DNA from: Annona cherimola
Taxonomy: Eukaryota > Streptophyta > Magnoliopsida > Magnoliales > Annonaceae
Length of the DNA stretch: 64,000 nucleotides
NCBI GenBank assembly: GCA_030490835.1
Contig: CM059977.1
Location: 17,837,335-17,901,334, forward strand
Direction: 5' to 3'
Shown here: piece after piece, positions 23,831 to 35,625 of the stretch
Layout: each line of letters opens with the position of its first letter
Position numbering within the stretch: position 1 is the first letter of the stretch
Notes under the pieces: model-generated
What the model was told of the DNA's origin: nothing
Seen by the model: only the letters and a program-made list of their open reading frames with translations
The model's database searches: none
Made by a program: the position numbers and the translations under genes

Positions 23831-26361
23831 TAATCATATATTACTAATTACCATATTTAACTTATAGTAGTTGTCACTGTCACCATTACTATCTTGTTCG
23901 TAAATCTGATATTCCAAATCAGTCATGTCCGGATCCTGTGCCAGGCCGTCACTTCCATCTTTCATGAATGCAAAAGCACAAAAGATCTGTTGCAGTTATT
24001 CATTCTCACCAATGGAATATGTTCAAAGTATAGGATTTTGTAGTTCTACATAAGATATCAGCAGCATTGCAATCAATTCAAGTAATAAGTCAAACAAAAT
24101 ACAAACAAATACAGATTAGGGAGCTATATATGTGGAACAATAAAATGGCTATTGTAAGGGTGCAAATCTTAGGGATTTGGGGAGAGGGTGAGAATGATCT
24201 CAAGAGTGAATTGGAGGGGTGAGAGTTGAACTGCAAATAGAAGACTAGTAGGTACAGACCTCGTCTTGTTTGAATATGGGCTGTCCTTTTATATGCAGCT
24301 CTTTATCCGCATGAAGGGGGAGCATGCATGAAACATTGCCTCAATCTCCTTGATATGCAGGCAAATAGTTGGACAACATGACTTCCCAACGGGAAGTGGA
24401 TTTGATGTTGTCTTTGCTTATATGGACAGCTGTTTATGGAAGGACACATGACAGCGTTCTGACTTGGATATTAGAGGGGTACACAACGATAATTTAGCAA
24501 GGGGCTTTAAATCCCGTTCCAACCATTTTTCTCCACCAACATCATGCCAACCTGGCGTGTGCAGCTTACACAACCCAAAATATTTGAGTGGAACTCAAAA
24601 GGTTATAGATGCTCTGGAAGAAAAGATAACCATGTCATTCACCCATCTTTTGAAAGTTGAAATGGTGGACGACTAGCTATAGTTCTTGAACAAAGTCCAC
24701 TTGATAATTTTTGGTTCAAGGTAATTTTATTAATGCAGGAGAAAAGAATTAAAAAGAGGCATGCCAGAATGAAAATGCATGCATATGGAAAACAAACCCT
24801 GCTGTAGCAACATTAGGCCATATAAGTCTATTTATGGAACTTCAAAAATATCTAATTCAACTATCATCAAAAAAATATCTAATTCAACAGCTTTGTGAAA
24901 AACAATTCCAAGATCACCATTCTTCCAAATTGACCCTATCAACAATAGGAAGCAAAAGACAAGCAGCAGCGTTTGATGAACTGCATCATTTCTCTCCACC
25001 CATAGGCCAAACTAATAGTCAATTGGCCATACAGGTCCCAGACGTGATAAGAATGTGGAAATCCTGTAGAATGATTAGCAACCCTTAAGACAAATGTCTG
25101 TTCATCGAAAAAGAAATGGGTACAACCAGACCTTTGTGCCATGATCATATCCTCTACAGCAGAACAAATGATATTTTTACTACACAATCAACAGTTATTT
25201 TTAATTTTTTTTTCAAAAGGAAAAAGAAAAGAAATAAAGGAGAAATGAAAAAAGAGGCAACACTACAACAACCAAATTTATGCTTTTCCATTAAAAATGG
25301 AAAACATGGAATCCGAGTTATCTAACCAGGAAATGAAATTGGAGAATTTATTTGGACTTAACCAGTTAGTTTATTTGCTGATATGCTAGGGTGACTCTTT
25401 CATTTTGGAATGAAGCTGAAAAACAAACAGCTACCTCCAGAAATACATAAAACATGAAAACAAAGGCAGTAGTGGTATTCTGGTTTTGTTTTTGGACTAA
25501 AGCTGATAAATCACTGTTTAGAGACAAAAAATCGTACGACTAAGACTGGTTATGCTGTATTCTAATCTCTAGATTCTCATTTTGTGACAGTATTCTGGAT
25601 TCTCATTGGTGTATGATTTAACAGTCATATGGTTGATTTCTTATGAGTTGTGTCATGCACATGCACACCCATCCAAAGAAAGGCCTACAGAAAGACGTGT
25701 TGTTGAAGGGTGCAGCCAGATGAATAGATGCAACCTATCCAATGAGCTTTTCCATGAGAAAGCTCTAGCAAAAAAAAATGCAACTAACATCATCCGGGGG
25801 GGGAAAGAAAGAAACAAAAATAATGGTTTGAGGATACAAGAACATGGTCCCAAAGAGAAATCACGATGTCCTCCATCCTCCACAACAGAAGCATACAATA
25901 AAAACTTTTGAGATTTCTATCAAAAAAAAATATACAAATCCCAAATTAGCTAAATATTTCAGGAATTCATGCACATAAAAGATAAAAGAGTCATAGACTC
26001 CCTTTTAACCCATGAAGCAATTGATATTCCTCTTCTTCCCCATTCTCAGCTTCATGATCATGATCATTACAGGCCATTTCTTTACCATTAGACCTAATTT
26101 CAGGTGTTGCAGAAGATTGTTCGCTGGAATCTGAAAGCAAGAAAAAGGATGCGTCCATCATTGCAACCAGTCAAGCTCAGAAAATCAGAATATACATGCA
26201 AAATCATCTAAAACCTAAACATTTTGACTAAAATGGAAAGGGGAAGCTTGACTGAGATTGCTTGAGATGTGATAAATTGGTCGGCATTGATACAGGCCTT
26301 TTCAGAAATGTAAACAACCAACAGAAACAGGACACCATCATTTTTCTCTTCAGATTACCAA

Positions 26362-27275
26362 TGCTAAATCACTGTTGTCAAAAACTGGACCGGACTGGCC
26401 GGATCAGCCAGGAACTGGTTGGTCTGCCTAGTTCAACTATAGTTGGTTCGGTTCATAGCTTAAGAACCGGATAAATTGGATGAACCACAGTCAAACCAGT
26501 TAAAACTACTCGATCAGATCCAACTGGTTCCCCAAAAAACAAAGAAGCATGATCCTCATTCCTGCCACCGTGAACATTTCAGCCTTGTTACTCGCACCCA
26601 AGAATCTCCACCACCTTTCCTCTGGCTTAACTATGAAATGTGTAAAACATGAAGCTTTGTGTGTGTGTGTGTGTGTCTGTGTGAAAAGTTAGCTTAAATC
26701 ACATCTGTTGGTACAAGGGGTGCATTTTAGATGCAATCAATTAAAAAGAAAGGGTACTGCACCTAAGATAAATCATTGTTTAATGTAATATAATTTTATT
26801 TTATATTATAAAAGTATATTTAGATTCTACATTTAAAAAAAAATTACACTGAAGTTTGAAGTTGAAACATATAATTTTTGGTGTTTTAAACTTTGATATT
26901 TTATGAGAATTGTAGATTTGTAGAAGGATTAATGTACATTTTAAATTTGTAATTTAAAATATTTTGGTGAATACTGAACTAAAATGTGCTTTCAAAGTTC
27001 CGTCTTCTTTCAAGTCAATTGATGATGTTAATTTTTTATTTAATATGTTATATGTGAGGTGAGTGAAGTATCTTTGAAATGTTTTTTTTTTACATGTTTT
27101 GGTAACCAGAGCGATAATTTTAAGTTTAAAATTTAGTCTTAAGAGTTAAGAATATAAATATTTATTAAGATATAAATAATTAAATATTTATGATATCATA
27201 AGTATACATAATGCTAATATCACCGGTTCAAACCGGTTTGAACCAAACCGGTTTGAACATTGACTGCTAAATCAC
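26362..27275. mobile_element. hAT-like non-autonomous element with CCGGTTTGAACC ends
   Basis: TGCTAAATCAC is present at 26362-26372 and again at 27265-27275, flanking about 0.9 kb. The left interior begins TGTTGTCAAAAACTGGACCGG and the right ends CCGGTTTGAACATTGAC, so the ends are roughly inverted. Near the right end AAACCGGTTTGAACC is repeated and palindromic. No transposase frame is present. It lies in an intron of the GTF3C5-like gene. Confidence 0.5.
26658..26682. repeat. (GT)n microsatellite
   Basis: A GT dinucleotide run interrupted once by CT. Confidence 0.85.
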
Positions 27276-28799
27276 CCCTGGCCTCATATCGTATTTGCAT
27301 TTGGCAAGTATGGTATGCAACCATGTATAGGCAACCTTTATATTTGCAAGTTGTTCACTTGTTTGTGGTGGATGGTGTGTTTCTTAAAAGGGTATTTTTA
27401 TCAAATATGTTGATCCATATGGGGGGCTAACTATCAGTAAGATCTATTTGCATGCAGAGGAATTATTGACGGTCATATAATTATGAATCAAGAAGTTAAA
27501 CATGACATTTACCAAAATCCAAAAGATTTTGATGAGTAAGGAATCTTGGATAACTTGCCAATTTCCCTCTTCATTTGGTGTCAAACCCCTCCCATGGATT
27601 ACAGATTTTACCAATCCTTTTGCACCATTTCTTGGGCATATTGAAAGGAACTTCATGGCTACACGCAATCTCAAAATCTCATACTTGATCTTAGAGAACC
27701 ATCTTGTCAAATGCTGTAACCTGAAGAAGTCACCAAAATGTAGCGATAATCAATGATCCTGGAAGTACAAACTAAAATCCTACAACTTGAACATAAATTG
27801 AAATTTGAAATTCAAGAGGGTAAAGAAATGTCCAGAAGCAAAAACTAACAAGAGACCCTCAAAACAGAAAACAATTTTTATGAGCATGGTAAAAATACGT
27901 TTTCCCTGTAGATAATTACATGATAGCTGAGTCAAAGGGATAATCGCATCAAAGATGAAAGACGAAAAATAAGACATTTAATATGTTACTTGCACTGTTT
28001 ATACAGGAAGTAGGATATTGGAGCAGATTTTTGTTAAGAAGAATCCGAAGACTGTATATAGATTTCAGATACAACTTGAAATAGGCTTGAAATTGTACCA
28101 GCTCAAAACGAAGATTACAAGGCATGAAAACAGGAACCCCTTGTACCTTAAGAGGTTACATGTTAGAAATTCAGGGGTCAACCAGGCACATTGAGAAAAA
28201 TAAGTGGAAAAACAAGACACAAAATCTATGTACACCAAACAGACTACAGAAATGTCCATTCAATAACTCAATAAGTTCTCTGGTATGTCCTTTGAACCAG
28301 ATACATCAAATCTTGCTGATCTAAATAAAGAATGGTCCAGAAGATAATGTTTTCAACATCTTTTGTAAAATTTATAACGAGAAGGAAACAAGATTCACCA
28401 AAGCATGTTTCCACTTCAGTCCAGTTTCTCTTCCTTCTCCTCTGCGCAATTTATATAGCTCGGGTAGTTGACGGCGAAGGCTTCCGCCTCTGGAAGACGG
28501 TCGGAGATGCTTCCATTCTTTATAACGCCCATCTCTGCCTTTCTCCCTCTCTTTCCCGGACTGCAGTCCCGGTGACGCGCTGGCGCGAATTTGTCATTCT
28601 TACAAGGGATAACTGAATGACTGGAGGTGTAAACTAAACGGCCTAGCACAGACTATACAAGATTCCAGATTCCTGGATGCAATCATTGTGTATATATATA
28701 CAATGAATAAAGTCGTATTGATCCATCGGGAAAATTGTTTTGAAAACGATGGTACGGATTCAATCAAGAATTCTATATAGTTTCAAACATGCCTTAAGG

Positions 28800-29070
28800 T
28801 CTTGATAGTAATTGACGCTGGGACGAAGGGTGAGAATAGATTGCAACACGGTTTTCGAAACTTATTATTAATCAATTAACTGTAATATTTTTCTACTTTT
28901 ATTTCTTTATTTTAATCATTTTTTCTATTAACTACTATTCAATCAACTTGTTAATTCTAATTTTACCTCTGTCATTTCATATAAATCATATTATTTTTAA
29001 AATATTTCATTTTCTAGTTCCACCTCATCTCATAATTCTCACAGATTTCAAATTTTCAAACGTTCTTTTT
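28800..29070. mobile_element. MITE family B, diverged copy
   Basis: The stretch TTTATTTCTTTATTTTAATCAT, then CTGTCATTTCATATAAATCA and AAAATATTTCATTTTCTAG aligns with the interior of copy 1 (15716-15989). The ends are worn. Confidence 0.45.
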
Positions 29071-29074
29071 TTTT

Positions 29075-29915
29075 GAAGTGATAAAATTTTATGATGAAAA
29101 ATTTTTGATATAAAAATTTTTAAAATGAAAGAATATGTCATTATATGATATAGATAATGTCGAGAAATAAAAAAAATTAAATTAAAATATATAAGTTAAT
29201 TATATGTAGAGTTTTGTTTGATGCTTACCAAACACACCTTAAGAATAAATTAAAATAGAGGCTAATACGAGAAAATGATTAAGATATAAAGTTAATTATT
29301 ACAAATAAGAGAATTAGGTAATTAACGATGTTAATATTATGCGTTCTCCATTTCCCATTCTTATTTTCAAAATCCTTAGCACTTCCGTGACAAAAATAGA
29401 ATATATCAGGTTTTGGTTAGTCCGGACAAAAGTTAATTTTAATTCTGATTCATTTGAAAGCCTCAACCTAATCAATTTATAATTCATTTAAAAACTCAAC
29501 TACAGTCCAAATCCATCTAACATAACAGTTGGTTTCAAGGTTGACTACAAGTTGAAGAAAATAATATCTTACGTGATCATCATTTATTAAGAACAATGAA
29601 CAAAATAAAAAATTGAAAATTAGCAACATCAACTCAATAAAATTAAGGTTCATAAAATATTCGTGAACTAATATTATAGAAAGGATTCGAGGGACCCGAA
29701 TGAATTGGAAAAATGGAATAAAAAAGTGATAATATAAATTAAGAAAAAGAAAAATGATATTTAAAAATAAAAAATTGTCTTGCGAATGAGAAAAGTTATA
29801 TTGACAAAGTATCTTGGATCAACTAACAGTTTTTTCATCACAAAGAAAGAGTCATCTGTAATTGACTTGTGATGCTGAAGGTACTTCCATTAACTCCCGT
29901 ACAATCTACTTTTAT
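29075..29915. other. AT-rich DNA, no gene seen
   Basis: Nothing coding is seen. 29075-29240 has a partial match to MITE family A (AAAAATTTTTAAAATGAAAG and ATAAGTTAATTATATG). Confidence 0.5.
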
Positions 29916-30219
29916 AAAGATTTTAAATTTCGCCAAACGAGCGGCGCTCGTTTGGTCGACGGGCACGGAACGAAAGCTTTCGTTCCGCCCGTCGAGTGTT
30001 CGAATCCCGCATGGGATTTCGAACCAAAAACCCCCCGTGGGGGCATGTGTGATCTTCCTTGTTCGGTCGGGAGCTGGTGGTCTCTCCATTTAATATTTGG
30101 GCGCTGGTGGTCTCTCTTTGGAAATATTGTTAGAATTGTCTCAGAATTTTGAATGTGATATGTGTTGAGATATGTTGTAAATATACTCCAATTAAAAAAA
30201 AAAAAAGATTTTAAATTTC
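29916..30219 (+). mobile_element. SINE-like retroposon with 16-base target duplication and four-hairpin head
   Basis: AAAGATTTTAAATTTC at 29916-29931 is repeated exactly at 30204-30219. The 272 bases between (29932-30203) end in a poly(A) tract. GTTCGAATCCC at 29998-30008 is a textbook RNA polymerase III box B, and GGCGCTCGTTTGG near 29943 could serve as box A, so a tRNA-derived SINE is the best fit. The first 112 bases are unusually structured: a 10-bp perfect hairpin (29933-29955), an 18-bp hairpin with a two-base bulge (29957-29994), an 11-bp hairpin built on box B (29998-30024) and a 5-bp GC hairpin (30031-30043). A direct repeat GCTGGTGGTCTCTC lies at 30073 and 30103. There is no coding frame. 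Confidence 0.8.
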
Positions 30220-30619
30220 AAATAAGTATTCATCAACATCCATTCTACAAACATAGACTTTCATTATAAATAAATACCACAAATAAAGCATGAAGCTCAA
30301 AAATAAACACACACAAACAATAAACCCGGGGTTCAAGATAAGACTCACCCCATTAAAAATTTCAAACTCCAGCGCAATCGGCAGCAACAATGGTGGAAAT
30401 TTGATTAAACAGGTCAGCAGCAACTGGCAACTACTCCCAAGTCGATGAGAAAGGTTAGCAGCACGGCAGTCGGGCAACATCAGCGGATTCTCGAATCTTA
30501 AAGCGCACGAAAGGAGACATTTACAAAGAAATTATTTTAAAATTAGATACTGATATACTATGACATGGTAACATTTAAAGGTAAATAATATATATATAAG
30601 TCCCGCTATCTCTGTAACA

Positions 30620-31070
30620 CCTTTAAAATCGAAGATTTTAATTTTTAATAGAAAATTCATCTATTTATTGTATTTAACATCATTAGTTGAACTAGAAGAC
30701 CAAGTTTCATCCCAATCAAGTATGTTTAAGAGCCGCATTTGTTCAAAAATATATATTTATATGTAAATTATGAAAAATGCTTAGATTTATTTACACATGT
30801 ATTAGAACATAATAATATTTTATATAATCATTTATTTAGATAAAAATGATATTTTAGATAGTTTAAATGTCGAAAATACTACTTTAAAATTGATATTTTA
30901 GCATTTTTCATAATTTACACATGAATATATACATTTTCTAACAAATATGACACATAAATATACTTGATTATGATGAAACTTGATCTCTTAGATAAATAAA
31001 TTATGTTAAATATAATAAATGAATTAGATTTTCTATCAAAAATTAAAATCATAAATTTTGAATGAGTTAT
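30620..31070. mobile_element. foldback family C, clearest copy
   Basis: The left arm (about 30645-30780, with TTTATTGTATTTAACATCAT, CATCCCAATCAAGTATGTTT and AAATTATGAAAAATGCT) and the right arm (about 30900-31050, the reverse complement with substitutions) face each other over a short centre. Relatives lie at 16900-17300 and 59490-59960. No protein is encoded. Confidence 0.65.
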
Positions 31071-31644
31071 ATAGATTCACTTCTATGTAAACTAGTCACA
31101 TAGGAGTGGACACACACACCATGGAGTTGTATGATTGAATGTGAAAAAATAATTACAATGTAAAGTTATTATGGAAAAAATAGAATATAGTTAAGATGTT
31201 GTATCATTTTAAAAATAGTAAATAAAGTGCAGAATATTTTTTCTTTTACTTTTCACTATTAATTAACAAAACCTGAAATCAAATTTTATAGCACGGACAG
31301 TACTATGGGTGCACATGTCGAGCAGCAGAATTTTTTATGTTTCGTTATAATGAAGTAGAAAAACTTTTAGTTCTAAGGCACAATAAACCTATCTTTATTT
31401 TTTATTCGATTTACGTTTTATATTATATTCAGTGGCGCAGCTAAATGGAGCTGAGGTTTGATTCTTTTCAAAATTTAAAATACAGTTCATCTATATAGAT
31501 AAGTTTTTCTATTTTTATTATAATTAAATGATAAAAGAATTAGTTTGAATATACTATAACATTATAAGATTCTTAAATTTACATAAATGAGAAATACATA
31601 AAGATGCAAGTAGCATCACTCAATTGACCCACCTTGAGGATTAA

Positions 31645-31930
31645 GGGTGTGTTTGGAAAATGATGAAACTTTTTGAATAAAAATTTTTTGTGTAAAGATT
31701 TTTTTAATGAGAGAATATGATATGATAAAGATAATAATGAAGATTAAAGAAACTGTAGTTAAAATCAATAGGTTAATTGTATAGGTAGTTATATAAAAAT
31801 GATTTAAAAATATAATAATTGTATAGAAATATGTGAAAAATAATTTAAAATAAAATAATTGTGAAGAGTAAAAAATTCTAGATTAAAAAAATTTTATTTA
31901 GAAAAGTTTTAGATATTACAAAACACGCCC
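31645..31930. mobile_element. MITE family A, intact copy with TAA target duplication
   Basis: It starts GGGTGTGTTTGG and ends AAAACACGCCC. TAA stands on both sides (31642-31644 and 31931-31933). A three-base TWA duplication and 250-300-base size fit Tourist-like (PIF/Harbinger) MITEs. Confidence 0.75.
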
Positions 31931-32519
31931 TAAATTAAATCCACTCTGCATATTTAGTTGAAGTTAATTTATTTTATTATGACGCCAGATTTCGTTATTA
32001 ATGAATGAATTCTTAGGTGGATTGTACTTTACCAAGTATGTATTAGAATGTTAATGTAAAGAAATATGTACTAGATAATTGTTAGGTATACATCTCAGAA
32101 TTCTTAGGTTAGCTGTAGTTGTCAAAATGAATATTATTTTCATTCACGCATGTATTATAATGCTAGAAAATCTATTTATTTTATAAGAACAATATTTTAT
32201 AAATTAAGTAAAAATTGTATCAAGGTATTTAACATACTAATGATGGAAGTCAAATGGGGCACAACGGCTTTACAGCGCCAAGAGGATGGAAGTATTTTTT
32301 TTATTCTTTTATTCTAGATTCATACTTTTGCAATATCTCACTGTTCTCCATTTAATGATTACAAAATGAACTCATTAGAACCCTTGAATTTTTACAATTT
32401 TTTTTCGCCATATCAACAAGGAGACTATATCTTCTAATAAACTATTGCCCTCATACCATACAATCCAAGAGAATTGGATCTGCCTGGACGCAGCTAGTGC
32501 CGAGGCCCTTAAAGGGGGC

Positions 32520-32550
<31 letters not shown>

Positions 32551-34362
32551 TATGAGAAATAAAAGAGTGTAAGGAACTTTCCTCAAACGATGCGTGCGGA
32601 ATGTCAATCAAACCTTACAGGTAAGAAGAAAAGTTTATCAGGGAATTATGAAGTGGATCATTTATATACAGAAATATGAGAAATATAGTGATTACTGAAT
32701 ACTGATACCTGGTTGCTTTGGGCCTGCTTAGCAGCGCAATGCAGGAGGAATCTTTTCCTCTTTAACTGAGCAACATCATTTCAAATTTGTTTGGTGGATT
32801 CTCTCTTTCTTATGAAAAAAAAAAAAACCCGTTCACATTTTCATTCAGCAGAAAGCCCGCGGGCTTTGGGCCCATTAACAGTTAACCTATAGTCCGCAGC
32901 TAATTTTAAAAAAAAAACGCAACAGAGTCCACAAATTCAACAAAGCTTTCTTTTTTTTTTCTTTTTTTTGGTTTGCAAACATTCCAACAATGGAATTATT
33001 TGATAAGCCAAAATAACTACGTATTAACTCATCAATCTTGGTAAGAATTTGAACCATATTATTTGATAAGACAAGATGCATTCCCTACTCAAAAAGGTTA
33101 TGGTTTCCATATCTAGCAGGAGAAAATGAGCATGCCAATCTAGAAAGTAGAGGCAAAAATGATTACTGTTGCAGACTTCAACATCTGCATCACATGAAAG
33201 ATTTTAGACAGTTCGACGTGCCTCCATTAATATGTTTCATTATCCAGACAATGAAAGAAGCTGACTCGTCTCCCCATATAATTAATTAGTCGGTGTTGAT
33301 TACTTTTCTATTCAAATTGCCTAGATATTTTGTAAGGCTAATTGCGTATTTGGCTGGCAAAACTTAGCTTAACTATCATTTTCTTGGACGTCTGTGGTTC
33401 GCCAGACGAAGATCAAATAGAAACCAGAGGACTCGTTTGCAGGTATCACCAATGAATCCAAGTATTCCACCAACCCCATATCCTGGCTTCCATAGGTACG
33501 AATAACACAACGGCCGATTTCGTGCACTATTGTATTATTCAACTACTAATTATTTAAATTTTACTCCAAACAAATCTGCAAGTCTTAATTAAAATAAACG
33601 GTTGGATCACGTCAATAGCAAGGTGATGTACTTTTATAATCATGCTATTATTGTTATCCTCTTTAATAACTAACAAGTGGAGAATGTCTCTGAAAGTGGA
33701 TGCAATGTGACGATCGAAGACAAGGCGCTTGGATCTTTTTCCGGGTTTACCTTCAATATTTAAATATGCATGTTTCTCTCTGCCAATTGAAAGCCTTATA
33801 GGAAGAAGTACGTTGATCCATGATTTCGCCGTCATGTATCAGACCAATTATTTTAAATAAATAACAATATTATCACATTCCAGCTTTCTATCTTAAAAGG
33901 ATTATACTTTATGTTTATTCGGTATATTTGGAATTATCTATGCAAACTTTTTGGATTTTTGCAATTAGTAATCCATAATTATTTATGTTGTAAAAGTGAT
34001 ATCATTTATGAATCCGGTTTGCAAGGGTAACTCGCATTGTATCTTGTGACTCATTAAAGGTCTACCCAGAAGCATCCAATAGAATGAGATTTGGATTAAA
34101 AAAAAATTGGATGCCAATGAGTTGTTCTATAGTGAAAAAAAAATTGGATTAAAAATGAAAAAGGTACCACTATGAATGAATAAATGAGATTTTATGTATT
34201 GAGAAATGAAAGATGAATTAAAAGTGAAAAAATAATCTATACTCGCCCCATTTCATCTAATGGATGATCTCAAACATGTGAAAGCTATGTACTGTACTGT
34301 CATCCTCAGGTTCTAAATGACGCCATGATATTTATGGTAACTGAATTAAATAGCCAAGATTT

Positions 34363-34635
34363 GGTGAATTAATGCTAAAAATCTAACCAGAGAGAGCTCA
34401 ACAAATTGAAACTTGGAAAGGGATATTTTTGCAAATCCAAAGTGGTGGTATTTTTTTTCGCAAACTTTAAGGGAAAATAAGTTTGCATTTACTTTTCTAT
34501 ATTTACTGCCAACAATTTAATGAATTAATGCCAAAATTAATAGACTGAGCCCGGTAGGTTGGAACTTGGAAGGGATATTTTTGCAAATCCAATCGACAAG
34601 TGGTGGTAATTTTTTTTTTTTTTGGCGCAATTAAT
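34363..34635. repeat. imperfect tandem duplication, about 155-base period
   Basis: GAATTAATGC, then TTGGAA, GGGATATTTTTGCAAATCC, AAGTGGTGGTA and a T run occur in the same order in both copies, about 34363-34470 and 34519-34635. Confidence 0.65.
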
Positions 34636-35625
34636 ATTTGCGAGTGAAAATTGCAAAATTTTAAAAAGGAAGGTAAATGCAAACAACCTTTTCTATTTAC
34701 TGCGCCCGCTTGTTCGATTTTTCAATTCGAGTGTTTTGTTTTGTATGTCCCATTGATGATTGATTACTTGGCTATGGAATTATTACGGCTCGTTGGATCG
34801 GCCGCTCATGCGCATGCACGAATTTGACAGAATGGCCACGTCCGCATGAATGGTTTGAATCTCTCGCACGCTTGCTTCGTTGTCAGACGCTGCAAAATCA
34901 CCATTTCTCTAGCCTCTCCTCGTTCTCCGTTAGACCATCATTTCCGCTCACCTACCAAATAATCCATCTGCAGAGGGCAGAGATGCTGCGGCGGCCCCGC
35001 ACCTTCCAGGCTGCAGAGTGCAGTCCTCTGACGTTCGACCGGAGCACGATGCATCACGATACACGAGCCTGCAATATACCAATTAGGCTTGAAGCAATTC
35101 TCGTCTCTGATTCGTGCAGTTTTGTTCATAGAGCAGTTGAATCAATTTCGATTTTGTCGGATTTATGTATTCTCGCTTCCAAACCGATCGCGAGAACCTG
35201 ATTACAAAATGGAGCAACTTGCAAGTAAGCAGTTGCGCCCGAGTATGATGTCACAATGAGGGAAAGAACAACGGCAAGTACGCTGGCGCAGAACCAGGTC
35301 CATGGCCACATGTTGATCGACGCCGTCTACCTAGGAAGTCCCGCCGTGCAGAGGCCAGTTGCAAATAAGGGTGCAACTTGGTCCGGGTTCAGCCCGAACC
35401 CGGCTGGGAGCAGCGTTGAAACTCAGCAATTCTCAGCCCGAATCCGATTTCTGGGCCCGAACCCAGACCGAATTCAAACAACTCTCGATTTCGGGTTCAG
35501 GTGAACCCGAACCCGAGGTTATATTTGAAAAATATCATTATTTTATTATTATACATCAATGTCTGTCGTCCTTGTCGGCTGTCGTTGCCAGGCTGCCAGG
35601 CTAGCATTTCGAATTTTTTTTTTTT

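Larger units (their letters stand above)
23834..28532 (-). pseudogene. GTF3C5-like (TFIIIC subunit 5) gene remnant, multi-exon, internally deleted
   Basis: Four minus-strand pieces resemble plant general transcription factor 3C polypeptide 5, a DNA-binding subunit of TFIIIC that recruits RNA polymerase III. Piece A (28532-28455) starts with ATG and reads MGVIKNGSIS, then EAFAVNYPSY, like the family N-terminus. Piece B (about 27720-27590, acceptor CAG) reads WFSKIKYEILRLRVAMKFLS then CPRNGAKGLVK, matching the family's WFS...IRLRV..RFLS segment near residue 440. Piece C (26130 to about 26012, after TTTCAG) is acidic: NGKEMACNDHD, then EAENGEEEEYQLLHG. Piece D (about 23962-23834) reads DMTDLEYQIYEQDSNGDSD and ends at a TGA, like the acidic C-terminus. 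The central 350-400 residues cannot fit in the 0.7 kb between A and B, and A has no donor after NYPSY. I infer an internal deletion. The family match is from memory. Confidence 0.5.
30220..35350. other. gene-free AT-rich region
   Basis: It holds a foldback element (30620-31070), a MITE A copy (31645-31930), a 25-base poly(A) tract at about 32521-32545 following a GCCGAGGCCC motif (possibly the tail of a retroposon), and a tandem duplication (34363-34635). Around 34820-35310 the GC content rises and there are frames of 60-125 codons on both strands, but I recognise none. Confidence 0.55.

Noticed and set aside
29998..30024. A functional tRNA gene around the box B motif
   Set aside because: No cloverleaf or anticodon arm can be drawn; the motif sits in a poly(A)-tailed insert with target duplications.
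35126..35311. Small minus-strand frame starting MWPWTWFCASVLAVVLSLIV, signal-anchor-like
   Set aside because: Only 61 codons, no recognisable family, no conserved context, and no TATA box or splice evidence.
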